A DNA stretch of 64,000 nucleotides from Flavobacteriales bacterium (GCA_020635655.1 JACJZI010000004.1:62001-126000), one strand, 5' to 3'; counted from the stretch's first letter, positions 8,430 to 16,775 are shown. Program-made: numbers and translations. Notes: generated by a model from the sequence alone, not told the origin.

Positions 8430-9104
8430 CGTATACTGGCAGCATGGCTTCCTCAAGCTGAACCTCACGATCATCACGACATGGGTGCTGATGCTCGTGC
8501 TCTCGGCCGGTGCCTGGGTCATCACACGGCGCCTCTCCACCGGTGAAAAGGTCTCGCGTTGGCAGGCGATGCTCGAGATCCTTGTGCTCGGATCCGCGAT
8601 CGATCGGCGGATCGGCCTCCAACAGCCGCAACGGTACATCGGTTTCCTGGGCACACTGTTCCTGTTCATCTCCTTTCGAACCTGTGCGCGATCCTGCCCG
8701 GATACGTGCCACCGACCGGTTCGCTTTCCACGACAGCGGCCCTGGCCCTATGCGTGTTCCTTGCGGTGCCGCTCTTCGGTATCAGGCGGTCGGGGCTGCG
8801 CGGTTATCTGTCGACCTACCTGAAGCCCACGCCGTTCATGCTCCCGTTCAATCTGATCGGCGAGGTGTCGCGGACCCTGGCCCTCGCCGTACGTCTGTTC
8901 GGCAATATCATGAGCGGCACGGTCATCGTCGGGATCCTGGTCAGCATCACACCGCTGCTTTTCCCGGCGGTGATGAACGCCCTGGGCCTGCTCACCGGTA
9001 TGATCCAGGCCTATATCTTCAGCGTGCTGGCCACCGTCTACATCGCCGCAGCCACCCGGGAAGGCGGGGAACGACCGGCCCATCCCGACCAAGGGACCAA
9101 ATGA
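8407..9104 (+). pseudogene. atpB: N-ATPase subunit a, interrupted by a one-base frameshift
   Basis: Subunit a forms the ion half-channels beside the c ring. The N-terminal part (from ATG 8407) reads normally to YIGFLGTLFLFIS in one frame. The conserved continuation SNLCAILPGYVPPTGSLSTTAALALCVF, the transport-Arg region EVSRTLALAVRLFGNIMSG and the C-terminal helices follow in the next frame, up to the stop at 9104. The break is at 8674-8677 (TCCTTTCGAAC). Adding one T to the three-T run restores FSNL and gives an intact protein of about 232 residues. Either a T was lost in a homopolymer (sequencing or assembly error) or the gene is truly broken or recoded. All other operon genes are intact, which favours an error. 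Confidence 0.88.
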
Positions 9105-9127
9105 ACTGAACGATCATCACAACGGAC

Positions 9128-9397
9128 ATGGACAACATCACCTTGATCGGCGCGATCTCCATCATCACCGCCGGCCTTACCACCTGCCTCGGCTGTGTGG
9201 CCCCTGCCCTCGCCGAGGGGCGGTCCGTCGCCTCTGCACTGGGCTCCCTGGCCCAGCAGCCCGACGCCGGACCCACCATCACGCGTACTCTTTTCGTCGG
9301 ATTGGCGATGATCGAATCCACGGCGATCTATTCGTTCGCGATCGCCACGATCATCCTTTTCGCCAATCCGTTCTGGGACCACGTGATCGGCAAATGA
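9128..9397 (+). CDS. atpE: N-ATPase rotor ring subunit c, Na+-type binding site
   Basis: 89 residues, a two-helix hairpin. The polar loop AQQPDAG is present. Helix 2 carries Glu63-Ser64-Thr65 and Tyr68 (MIESTAIYS), the same ligand set as Na+-binding c rings such as that of Ilyobacter. Helix 1 has Glu30 at the position where Ilyobacter has Gln32, giving the two-carboxylate arrangement known from other N-type or Na+ rotor rings. The motif therefore points to Na+ coupling, although proton use by some two-carboxylate rings is known. It lies 23 bases after atpB and 6 bases before atpF. Confidence 0.93.
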   Translation: MDNITLIGAISIITAGLTTCLGCVAPALAEGRSVASALGSLAQQPDAGPTITRTLFVGLAMIESTAIYSFAIATIILFANPFWDHVIGK

Positions 9398-9403
9398 CCT
9401 CCG

Positions 9404-10186
9404 GTGATGCTGTTCGATCCGTTCACCATCATTGCGCAGATCATCAATTTCCTGGTGCTGGTGTGGTTGCTTCGCCGCTTCCTCTACCGGCCCGTGCTCG
9501 ATGCCATCCAGGCCCGGGAGGACCGGATCGCATCGGGGCTGCGTGATGCCGCACGTGAGAAGGCCGAGGCCGCTTCGGAACGCGACGAACTTGTCCGTCG
9601 GAACGCCGCTTTCGACAGGGAGCGGGACGTCCGGATGAAGCAGGTCCAGGCTGACGTGGAACGGCAGCGCAGCACGTGGATGGATGCCGCGCGCAAGGAA
9701 CATGAAGCGCAACGGGAACAGCTGCGCACCGCGCTGGACCGGGAGCGCGACGAGGTGGACCGGGCCATCGACGGCCAGTTGCGGGAAGGGGTTTTCGCCC
9801 TGGCCGGGAAGACACTCCACGACCTGGCGGATGCGACGCTTGCGGATCGCATGGCCGACAAGCTCGTCGAACGGCTCGTCGGATCGACCAACGAGGAACG
9901 CGCCTGGCTCCGGGAAATGCTGATGAAGGGACCGGTCATCGTGCGGAGTGCGTTCGAACTCGACGAGGATCACCGGAAGTCGTTGTCCCATGCGATCAAG
10001 GACCTAGCCGGTGCAACGATCGACCTGCATTTCGAGGTCCCGGCCACCCGCATCGACGGGATCGAACTGGTATCCGACGGGCTCAAGGTGTCCTGGACCA
10101 TCAGCGGCTACCTGAGAGACATGGAGGAGCAGGTCCGGTCCCTACTCAGGAAGGGCACCGATCCCGGCACCGATCGACATGACTGA
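9404..10186 (+). CDS. atpF: N-ATPase subunit b with C-terminal delta-like extension
   Basis: 260 residues from GTG 9404; the adjacent ATG at 9407 is equally possible. The N-terminus is the membrane anchor of subunit b (AQIINFLVLVWLLRRFLYRPVLDAI), followed by a long charged coiled coil to about residue 130. Residues about 175-260 (VRSAFELDEDHRKSL ... LVSDGLKVSWTISGYLRDMEEQV) resemble the end of delta subunits. No separate atpH exists in the operon. N-ATPases typically lack delta and have an enlarged b, so this gene probably supplies the whole peripheral stalk and its cap. It overlaps atpA by 8 bases. Confidence 0.9.
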   Translation: MMLFDPFTIIAQIINFLVLVWLLRRFLYRPVLDAIQAREDRIASGLRDAAREKAEAASERDELVRRNAAFDRERDVRMKQVQADVERQRSTWMDAARKEHEAQREQLRTALDRERDEVDRAIDGQLREGVFALAGKTLHDLADATLADRMADKLVERLVGSTNEERAWLREMLMKGPVIVRSAFELDEDHRKSLSHAIKDLAGATIDLHFEVPATRIDGIELVSDGLKVSWTISGYLRDMEEQVRSLLRKGTDPGTDRHD

Positions 10187-11732
10187 ACCTGGACACGGCA
10201 TGCGGATGCGACTGCGGGATACGCTCGATGCCATGGCGCGGACCCTGGATAGGACGCGACCTGCATTGGTCCCCATGGAGACGGGGAGGATCCTGTCCGT
10301 GTCCAATGGCATCGCCCACGTGTCCGGTCTGCCGGGGCTCGGCTATGAGGAACTCGTGCGCTTCCTGGGCGACATTCTCGGCATAGCCATGGACCTGGAC
10401 GAAGAGGAAGTGGGCGTGGCCCTGCTGGGTGATCATGCCCGTTTGCGCGCCGGTGAGGAAGTGGAACGGACCGGCCGGGTGATGGATGTTCCGGTGGGTG
10501 AAGCGCTCCTTGGAAGGGTGGTCGATCCCCTGGGCATGCCGCTGGACGAAAATGGGCCGCTGCGTCATTCCGGTCGTCTGCCGATCGAGCGTCCGGCACC
10601 AGCCATCATGGATCGGGCGCCGGTCACCGAACCCCTGCAGACGGGCATCAAGGTGATCGACGCGCTCATACCCATCGGACGTGGTCAGCGGGAGTTGATC
10701 ATGGGTGACCGACAGACCGGGAAGACATCGATCGCCGTGGACACCATCCTTGAACAACGCGACAAGGATGTCATCTGCATCTATTGCGCCATCGGACAAC
10801 GTTCCTCCGCTGTGGCGCGCGACAACGCGCGCTTGCGCGAGAAGCAGCCCATGGCGAACACCACCGTGGTCGTTGCCGGGGCGGATCAGGCACCCGGGTT
10901 GTCCTTCATCGCGCCCTATGCGGCCACCAGCATGGCCGAACATTTCATGGAACGCGGCCGCGATGTGCTGATCGTGTATGATGACCTGACCCAGCACGCA
11001 CGCGCCTACAGGGAACTTTCGCTGCTGTTGCGGCGTCCTCCCGGGCGTGAGGCCTATCCGGGTGACATCTTCCACCTGCATTCCCGCCTTCTGGAGCGTT
11101 CCACCCATCTGGCATCGGGGAAGGGCGGGGGCTCGCTCACTGCACTGCCGGTGATCGCGACGGAGGCGGAGAACATCGCGGCCTACATCCCCACGAATCT
11201 CATCTCCATCACCGATGGCCAGATCTATCTCTCGCCGCACCTATTCGAATCGGGGATGCTGCCCGCTGTGGATGTGGGGCGGTCGGTATCCCGGGTCGGG
11301 GGCAAGGCCCAGCGGCCGGTCTATCGTGCTGCGGCGGGCAGCTTGAAGCTGGCCTATGCCCAGTTCGAGGAACTGGAGTCCTTTGCACGCTTCGGAACGA
11401 GGTTGGACGAGCATACGCGCACGGTCCTGGCCCACGGTCGGCGCATCAGGGCCTGCCTGCGACAACCCGAGGGTGCACCTGTGCCGCTCGAGGAACAGGT
11501 GTTGGTCCTTACCGCGCTCATGGCCGGACTGTTCGATCCCATGCCGGAGGATCGGATGCCCTTGGCCGAAGAACGCGTGCGCGGCTCTGTGGCCGCCCTT
11601 CCGCAAGCGGTGCGTGAACGTTTCCGTTCCGGTGAGGCGATGACGGACGAGGAGCAACAGTTGGTGATCGACATCTGCCGACGGTCCCTCGCGGACGTGC
11701 CGCAGCGGACCTCCGGTCAGGCCTCCCCATGA
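10179..11732 (+). CDS. atpA: N-ATPase alpha subunit
   Basis: 517 residues. Non-catalytic nucleotide-binding subunit of the F1 head. P-loop GDRQTGKT at residues 176-183, the SISDGQIYL-type region appears as SITDGQIYLSPHLFESGMLPAVDVGRSVSRVGG, and the Rossmann-like domain is complete. Translation from the ATG at 10179 overlaps atpF by 8 bases; the stop overlaps atpG by 4 (ATGA). The N-terminal helix normally contacted by delta is present but divergent, in keeping with the missing separate delta subunit. Confidence 0.95.
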   Translation: MTEPGHGMRMRLRDTLDAMARTLDRTRPALVPMETGRILSVSNGIAHVSGLPGLGYEELVRFLGDILGIAMDLDEEEVGVALLGDHARLRAGEEVERTGRVMDVPVGEALLGRVVDPLGMPLDENGPLRHSGRLPIERPAPAIMDRAPVTEPLQTGIKVIDALIPIGRGQRELIMGDRQTGKTSIAVDTILEQRDKDVICIYCAIGQRSSAVARDNARLREKQPMANTTVVVAGADQAPGLSFIAPYAATSMAEHFMERGRDVLIVYDDLTQHARAYRELSLLLRRPPGREAYPGDIFHLHSRLLERSTHLASGKGGGSLTALPVIATEAENIAAYIPTNLISITDGQIYLSPHLFESGMLPAVDVGRSVSRVGGKAQRPVYRAAAGSLKLAYAQFEELESFARFGTRLDEHTRTVLAHGRRIRACLRQPEGAPVPLEEQVLVLTALMAGLFDPMPEDRMPLAEERVRGSVAALPQAVRERFRSGEAMTDEEQQLVIDICRRSLADVPQRTSGQASP

Positions 11733-12610
11733 CCGCTTCGCTTCAGGACATGCGTGGCCGCATCGAGGCCGCCACCGAGCTCCGGTCCGTGGTGCGGACC
11801 ATGAAAGCGATGGCCGCATCCGCGATCACCGGTTACGAACGGTCCTTGGAGGCGCTGAACGACTATCTCGCCACCGTGGAGCAAGGCCTGACGGTGGGTT
11901 TGCGCGGTGAGCCGTTCGATCTGCATGCGACCATGGGGGAGACCACTGGTCCGGCGGCGGTGGTGCTGTTCGGCACGGACCAGGGATTGGTCGGTCGATT
12001 CAACGATTCCGTCGTCACCTTGTTCCTGCAGCAAAAGGGCGATCTTCCACAGCATGCGCGCATCTATGTGGTCGGTGAGCGACTGCGGGACAGGATGGAG
12101 GATGCAGGACAGGCGGTCACCGCCTCCTATGCCGTGCCCGGCTCCACGGAGGCGATCGGTCCTCTGGTGGGCCGTCTGCTCATGGAGACCGGCCCTGCTT
12201 CGCTCCATGTGCTCTACAACGGACCGACGGATAGGACCGCCCATGTGCCGGTGATCGAACGCCCACTGCCGTTGGACGAGGCCTGGATGCGCCGCATGGC
12301 CCAGCGTCCATGGCCGCGGCGATGCACGCCCGAAGTGCTGGGTGATCGCCGGAAGGTGCTCGGCGCGCTCGTTCGGGAGTATGTGTTCGTATCGGTCTTT
12401 CGGGCCTGTTCCGCATCACTGGCTGCGGAGAATGCCTCGCGACTCGCGGCCATGCAGCGCGCGGAACGCAACATTGGATCGATCCGGGATGACCTGCAGG
12501 TGGCATACGACCACCTCCGGCAGGAGGCGATCGACGAGGAATTGTTCGATGTGGTCTCCGGTTCGGAGATGCTTCGGCATAAGGACCAACACCATCCACC
12601 GACCTCCTGA
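11729..12610 (+). CDS. atpG: N-ATPase gamma subunit
   Basis: 293 residues. Central rotor shaft: N-terminal helix (LQDMRGRIEAATELRSVVRTMKAMAASAITGYERS) and C-terminal helix (AAENASRLAAMQRAERNIGSIRDDLQVAYDHLRQEAIDEELFDVVSGSEML) form the coiled coil, with a Rossmann-like middle (VVLFGTDQGLVGRFND, RIYVVGERL). The sequence is divergent from housekeeping gamma subunits, as is usual for N-ATPases. Last gene of the operon; starts inside the atpA stop (ATGA). No obvious terminator follows; the next plus-strand ORF starts 60 bases on. Confidence 0.92.
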   Translation: MTASLQDMRGRIEAATELRSVVRTMKAMAASAITGYERSLEALNDYLATVEQGLTVGLRGEPFDLHATMGETTGPAAVVLFGTDQGLVGRFNDSVVTLFLQQKGDLPQHARIYVVGERLRDRMEDAGQAVTASYAVPGSTEAIGPLVGRLLMETGPASLHVLYNGPTDRTAHVPVIERPLPLDEAWMRRMAQRPWPRRCTPEVLGDRRKVLGALVREYVFVSVFRACSASLAAENASRLAAMQRAERNIGSIRDDLQVAYDHLRQEAIDEELFDVVSGSEMLRHKDQHHPPTS

Positions 12611-12669
12611 AGGGCGGGCTTGCTGTACGAACGTGCGAATGCGGTCATCCGCATGCTACCTTGGTCGGG

Positions 12670-12834
12670 ATGTTCTTCAAGCGCCTTGGCTACTACCTCG
12701 ACCCGCGCACGCTTTTCGGGCGTTCCAGCACGAACGTGAACCTGCGCTTCATGCACGGCATCAACCGCATCAGCATCCTGATGTTCCTGATGTGCATCGT
12801 GGTGATGGTGGTGCGCGCCTGCACGCGCTCGTGA
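12670..12834 (+). CDS. Small single-span membrane protein (54 aa)
   Basis: Fifty-four residues starting MFFKRLGYYLDPRTLFG, with a membrane segment near the end (ISILMFLMCIVVMVV). The stop overlaps the start of the next ORF by four bases (GTGA), so the two are probably translated together. I do not recognise the family. The length, position and coupled arrangement argue that it is real. Confidence 0.6.
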   Translation: MFFKRLGYYLDPRTLFGRSSTNVNLRFMHGINRISILMFLMCIVVMVVRACTRS

Positions 12835-13073
12835 CCTCCGAAGGGGATTTTCGCCGCATGGGCCGTCCGGAGCGGCTCGAACGGCTCAAGGCCGAGGGAG
12901 CGCACATCGGCGTTCGCCGGCATGGCGGCTTCCAGGTGCACCTTTACCGCATGGAGGGCTACTTCGTCGAGATGTACCTGCGGATCGGCCTGCCCTATGC
13001 CGAGTACATCGAGGTGGCCACCAATACGGACATCCTCAGTGAGTACGTGAAGGACCTGCCCGATCCGCTCTGA
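12831..13073 (+). CDS. Conserved small protein (about 80 aa)
   Basis: The GTG at 12831 overlaps the preceding stop. The 80-residue product contains MGRPERLERLKAEGAHIGVRR and YRMEGYFVEMYLRIGLPYAEYIEVA. Short proteins with this layout (a PERLRKL-type helix, then HLYRLxGFFVE and a WIEV-like strand) recur in Flavobacteriia as uncharacterised proteins. No catalytic motif is visible. The longer ORF upstream in this frame overlaps atpG and is not believable. The end is six bases from the convergent aroE stop. Confidence 0.65.
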   Translation: MTSEGDFRRMGRPERLERLKAEGAHIGVRRHGGFQVHLYRMEGYFVEMYLRIGLPYAEYIEVATNTDILSEYVKDLPDPL

Positions 13074-13079
13074 GGGCGA

Positions 13080-13832
13080 TCAGCTCTTCCAGATCCGCCA
13101 GGCGGCCTCGGCCTGCGCGCGCAACATGGCCATCCCGTTCTCCGTGCGGGCGCCCCGCAGCTCACCTTCCTCCAGGAAGCGCGTCCGTTCCGGTTCGTAC
13201 ACCAGGTCGATCAGCACGTGTCGGGGTCCGATCGCTTCGTAGGGAAGGTCCGGGAGGGTATCCCGGTCGGGTGCCATGCCCAGGGGCGTGGTGTTGATGA
13301 TCAGCGGGCACACTTTCACCACCGTCGGGTCCACCAGGTCCCAGGTCAGGTCGCCCCGCTCGCGGCTGCGGCTCACGATGCGGAAACGCACGCCCGCCTC
13401 GCGCAGCACGAAGGCCACGGCCCGGCTCGCCCCGCCGCTGCCCAGCACCAGCGCGCGCGGCTTGATGCCGCTGCCCGCCGGCACGAGGTCCTTCAGGTAG
13501 GGTGCGATCGTGGTCCGGAATCCCTCCACGTCCGTGTTGTGACCGGTCAGGCGGCCCTCCGCGATGTGGATCGTGTTCACCGCGCCGACGGCTGCGGCCG
13601 TGGGGTCGAGCGCATCCAGCAACGGGATGACCGCCTGCTTGTAGGGGATCGTGACGTTCAAGCCGCGAATGTCGGGGCGCTGCTGGAGCAGGTCCGCGAG
13701 GGAAGCGATCTCCGGCAGGTCGAAGGCTTCGTACCGATGGTCCTTGAGACCTTCTTCGCGGAATAGATCCGCGAAGAGCGCCGGGCTGCGGGAATGGCCC
13801 AACGGCCGGCCGATCAATCCATAGGTCATCAT
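13080..13832 (-). CDS. aroE: Shikimate dehydrogenase
   Basis: 250 residues, slightly short for the family but complete. Reduces 3-dehydroshikimate to shikimate with NADPH in aromatic amino-acid synthesis. Substrate-site residues are visible: GRPLGHSRSP near the N-terminus, NVTIPYK with the catalytic Lys (residue about 65) and HNTD with its Asp. The nucleotide-binding loop LGSGGASRAV is present, and the C-terminal ENGMAMLRAQAEAAWRIW is typical. The start may be the second Met (13829). Shikimate kinase lies separately at 45991. Confidence 0.95.
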   Translation of the reverse strand: MMTYGLIGRPLGHSRSPALFADLFREEGLKDHRYEAFDLPEIASLADLLQQRPDIRGLNVTIPYKQAVIPLLDALDPTAAAVGAVNTIHIAEGRLTGHNTDVEGFRTTIAPYLKDLVPAGSGIKPRALVLGSGGASRAVAFVLREAGVRFRIVSRSRERGDLTWDLVDPTVVKVCPLIINTTPLGMAPDRDTLPDLPYEAIGPRHVLIDLVYEPERTRFLEEGELRGARTENGMAMLRAQAEAAWRIWKS

Positions 13833-13848
13833 GGGCGGCCCGTGGGGA

Positions 13849-14505
13849 TCATGCCGCGGGTCGCTTCAGGCGTTGGCGTGCCAACTCCACCACCATGGGC
13901 AGTACGCTCAGGGCCACGATGGCGAGGATCACCGTTTCGTAGTGCTTCTGCACGAAGGGGTGCCGGCCGAACAGGTAGCCGGCGGAGAGGAGCAGTCCGA
14001 TCCATAGGGCACCGCCAAAAACGTCGAACGGCAGGAACTTATTTCGGTAGCTCATGCGTCCGATGCCCGCGACAAAGGGGGTGATGGTGCGCACGATGGG
14101 TACGAAGCGCGCAATGATGATCGTCTTCACCCCGAAGCGTTCGAAGTAGCCGTGGGTGCGCTCCAGGTGTTTCGGTCGTACCAAGGGCTTTCCGGCGATG
14201 TGCCATTTCACCACGTGCGCCCCGAAATAGCGGCCCACCCAGTAGTTGACATTGTCGCCCAGCACCGCGGCGAGGAACAGCAGCCCGAACAACGCGCCGT
14301 AGTGCAGCATGCCTCCCGCGGCGAGCGATCCCGCCACGAACAGCAGCGAATCGCCCGGCAGGAAGGGCATCACCACCAGTCCGGTCTCGATGAAGATGAT
14401 CGCGAACAACAACGCATAGATCCACAGACCGTACTGGTCGATGAACGCAGGCAGCGTTTCGTTCAGATGCGTGATGAAATGCCAGAACTCCTGCAGATTC
14501 TCCAT
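13849..14505 (-). CDS. DedA family membrane protein
   Basis: 218 residues; start at 14505 chosen over an upstream ATG because it gives the usual short N-terminus (MENLQEFWHFITHLNETL). About five hydrophobic segments. The DedA signatures ETGLVVMPFLPGDSLLFVAG, ARFVPIVRTITPFVAGIGRM and LPFDVFGGALW are clear. The family comprises membrane-potential-dependent transporters and undecaprenyl-phosphate or phospholipid flippase candidates in the inner membrane. Lies 16 bases after aroE on the same strand (transcribed first), so the two may share a transcript. Confidence 0.93.
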   Translation of the reverse strand: MENLQEFWHFITHLNETLPAFIDQYGLWIYALLFAIIFIETGLVVMPFLPGDSLLFVAGSLAAGGMLHYGALFGLLFLAAVLGDNVNYWVGRYFGAHVVKWHIAGKPLVRPKHLERTHGYFERFGVKTIIIARFVPIVRTITPFVAGIGRMSYRNKFLPFDVFGGALWIGLLLSAGYLFGRHPFVQKHYETVILAIVALSVLPMVVELARQRLKRPAA

Positions 14506-14539
14506 GGGCAAAAATGAATGGGGCCAAAGGTATCCGAGA

Positions 14540-15349
14540 CTACCCCTGTCGCCCATGACCCTGCTTCGGGACCGGCCAGACGGCCTCCACCGGCAGCTCG
14601 TCCATGCCGAAGTGCGTGCGCATCAGTTCATGGAACTCATCGCCGGTGAAGGAACGTTCCTCGCGCAGACCTTCCCGGGTCAGGATCGAGCGGCGGTCGG
14701 TGAGGGTGACACGCCCTCCGGGCAAGGGTAGCGTGCAGATGGTGCGTTGCGTGAAGTGCGACTGCGGCGAGGTCTGGTGGTAGGTGCACATCGGGCCGAA
14801 CGCCTCGAACGGATGCACTTCCGTGGAGAAGCGGTAGACCGGTGTGAAGGCCCCGGAGCCGTTCGTGCGGCAAAGTTCGATCCAGCCTTCCTCATCCTCC
14901 GCCAGCAGGTAGCTCCGTCCGTCCTCGCGGTGGATGTGGCCGATCTCCATCAGCATCGGCGCCATGAAGAGCTCGCCGAAGCCCACGTCGGTGAGGTGGG
15001 GGCGGTCGTCCACGTACACCAGCAGCGCCATATGGTCGAAGGGCTGGCCGAACTGGCGTTTGCGCTCGTTGAACACCTGTCCCTGGATGCGCTCCACCCG
15101 GAAGCCGAGGTCCTCCAGCAGCCAGGCGAACAGACCGTTCAGCTCGTAGCAGAAGCCGCCGCGGCGCCGTTGCACGATCTTGGCGAAGAGCGGCCCCTGC
15201 TCCAGTACGATCGGCACCTTCCAGCGGATGTCCAGGTTCTCGAAGGGGACACGATGCAGGTGGGCCAGGTGCAGTGCCCGCAGCCCATCGAGGTCGTTGT
15301 CCGGCCGTTCGGTCAGGCCGATGCGTTGCAGGTAGGCCGCACTGTCCAT
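14540..15349 (-). CDS. nat: Arylamine N-acetyltransferase
   Basis: 269 residues from the ATG at 15349. Transfers acetyl groups from acetyl-CoA to arylamines or hydrazines. The catalytic triad is visible: Cys in RRGGFCYELN, His in FDHMALLV, and Asp in LTDVGFGE. VPFENLDI near the N-terminus is also typical. It is the last gene of a three-gene minus-strand run with the ferredoxin-like (15381) and OsmC (15608) genes; 31 bases separate it from the former. Confidence 0.93.
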   Translation of the reverse strand: MDSAAYLQRIGLTERPDNDLDGLRALHLAHLHRVPFENLDIRWKVPIVLEQGPLFAKIVQRRRGGFCYELNGLFAWLLEDLGFRVERIQGQVFNERKRQFGQPFDHMALLVYVDDRPHLTDVGFGELFMAPMLMEIGHIHREDGRSYLLAEDEEGWIELCRTNGSGAFTPVYRFSTEVHPFEAFGPMCTYHQTSPQSHFTQRTICTLPLPGGRVTLTDRRSILTREGLREERSFTGDEFHELMRTHFGMDELPVEAVWPVPKQGHGRQG

Positions 15350-15380
15350 GATGCCCTCCAGCGTCGTAGCGGTCGCAAGG

Positions 15381-15611
15381 TCACTTTTCGGCATCGGCGT
15401 TCCAAGTGACCTGCAGGGCACCGCTGGGGCAGCGCCCCACCTGTTCGGCGATGCGTTCGCTCTCTGCTCCATCGATCTTGACCCAGGGACGATCGCGGGG
15501 TTGGAACACACGCGGCAGTCCGCGCCAGCAGTTGGTGGAATGGGTGCACCGCTCCGGCCGCCAATGGACGGTGATGGTGCCGTTGGAATAACGATATGCC
15601 TCTTCGCTCAT
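15381..15611 (-). CDS. Divergent 4Fe-4S mono-cluster (Fer4_19-like) protein
   Basis: 76 residues from the ATG at 15611. Cysteines appear in RCTHSTNCWRGLP and GRCPSGAL, the pattern of the small Fer4_19 (DUF1271) family, where CxxxxxC plus CPxxA/G positions can hold a cluster. Only three Cys are present, so cluster binding needs another ligand, as is common in this divergent family. The start overlaps the OsmC stop by four bases; such pairing with OsmC genes is frequent. Confidence 0.8.
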   Translation of the reverse strand: MSEEAYRYSNGTITVHWRPERCTHSTNCWRGLPRVFQPRDRPWVKIDGAESERIAEQVGRCPSGALQVTWNADAEK

Positions 15612-16021
15612 GCGAGGTCGGTCGCGATGTGGATCGGATTTTCCAAGGTACGATGGACCGGACAAGCCTTCGCGATCTGCTGCAGGCGCTCGCGCTGGGC
15701 CTGGTCCAGGTCGCCCTCAAAGGACAGGGTCATGTGCAGCCGCGTATCCACATGACCCGAGGCGCTCGAGCGCTCCATGTCCACGTCCACGATCACCGCC
15801 TTCAGGGGCCATTGCTTCCGATCGGCGTACATCCGGATGGTGATCGCGGTGCACGAGGCCAGGGCCGCGCAGAGCAGTTCATGGGGCTTGGGCGCGGTGT
15901 CGGTGCCACCATCCTCCTGGGGTTCGTCCACCCGGATGGTATGCTGTCGGGCGGTCACGTCCGTGGCGTAGGGAGCACCCTCGGATCGGGCCGTGACATG
16001 TATGCGTTTCGTGGTGTCCAT
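15608..16021 (-). CDS. OsmC family protein
   Basis: 137 residues from the ATG at 16021. OsmC/Ohr-fold proteins reduce organic peroxides with a pair of cysteines. Here the first Cys is in LLCAALASCTAITIRMYA and the second in KACPVHRTLENPI. GG(T)DTAPKPHELL is the usual lead-in. First gene of the OsmC / ferredoxin-like / nat run. A second OsmC paralogue lies at 43863. Confidence 0.9.
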   Translation of the reverse strand: MDTTKRIHVTARSEGAPYATDVTARQHTIRVDEPQEDGGTDTAPKPHELLCAALASCTAITIRMYADRKQWPLKAVIVDVDMERSSASGHVDTRLHMTLSFEGDLDQAQRERLQQIAKACPVHRTLENPIHIATDLA

Positions 16022-16109
16022 GGATCGCTGGTCCCGTCGTGGATCCGGGTCCAACAAAGGTCGTGCGCGGATCATTCAAGCGCTGCGGCCGGGTCCGAAA
16101 GGCCCCTCT

Positions 16110-16760
16110 CTACCGCATGTCGTTCACCTCGACGCCGGGGTACCTGCTCTTGTCAAAGGCGAAGAGCCCATCGTTCAGCGCGGGGTTGGGCACGAACTTC
16201 TTCAGGGTGTAGGTCACCTCGCTTCCGTCCTTGTATAGGATGGTCACATCCAGCGGTTGCACCTTCTCCTTGTCGATGGTGAGCACCACCGTGTGGTAGT
16301 TCTTCTTCGCAGGGTCGGTCGGGAACAGTTTCACCACCTGCTTCACCACGCCGTGGGGATCGGTGCTTTCACCCACGTACATGCTCTTGAACCCGGTCTC
16401 GTACATGCTGAGCAATTTGCTGGGGTCCAGGTCCTGGTCCATCTCGCTGGTACTGTTCACCGTCACCTCGTTCGCCTCCTTGTTGTAGGTCCACATCGTG
16501 GTGCCGTCGCTGATCACGGTATTGGCATCGAGGACCAGGTGCCATTTGCGTCCCTGCACCTGCACGTGGCCCTCCTGCTTGACGTCCAGCTTGTCCTTCG
16601 TGCTCTGCAGGCGACTGGTGAACTCGGCCTCGAAGCTGGTGTAGGACTTGTTCTTGGCGATGAGGCGGTCCATGATGGCCTTGCTCTTCGGGTCGTCCTG
16701 GGCGTGGAGCGATTGGGTGGCCAACAGGCCAAGGGCCAGAAGGGTGATCGTCTTGTGCAT
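16110..16760 (-). CDS. LolA-like outer-membrane lipoprotein carrier protein
   Basis: 216 residues; the ATG at 16760 gives a signal peptide (MHKTITLLALGLLATQSLHAQ). The mature part follows the LolA pattern: AIMDRLIAKNKSYTSFEAEFTSRL, a beta-barrel with GRKWHLVLDANTVISDGTTMWTYNKEANEVTV, and FAFDKSRYPGVEV near the end. LolA shuttles lipoproteins across the periplasm; Bacteroidota have several paralogues, so the exact cargo is uncertain. A perfect promoter box lies just upstream. Confidence 0.87.
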   Translation of the reverse strand: MHKTITLLALGLLATQSLHAQDDPKSKAIMDRLIAKNKSYTSFEAEFTSRLQSTKDKLDVKQEGHVQVQGRKWHLVLDANTVISDGTTMWTYNKEANEVTVNSTSEMDQDLDPSKLLSMYETGFKSMYVGESTDPHGVVKQVVKLFPTDPAKKNYHTVVLTIDKEKVQPLDVTILYKDGSEVTYTLKKFVPNPALNDGLFAFDKSRYPGVEVNDMR

Positions 16761-16767
16761 GGTGCGG

Positions 16768-16775
16768 CAAATGTA
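16768..16775 (-). promoter_or_regulatory. Predicted -7 box TACATTTG for the LolA-like gene
   Basis: The minus strand reads TACATTTG, a perfect TAnnTTTG match seven bases before the ATG at 16760, so the transcript should have almost no leader. Confidence 0.55.
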
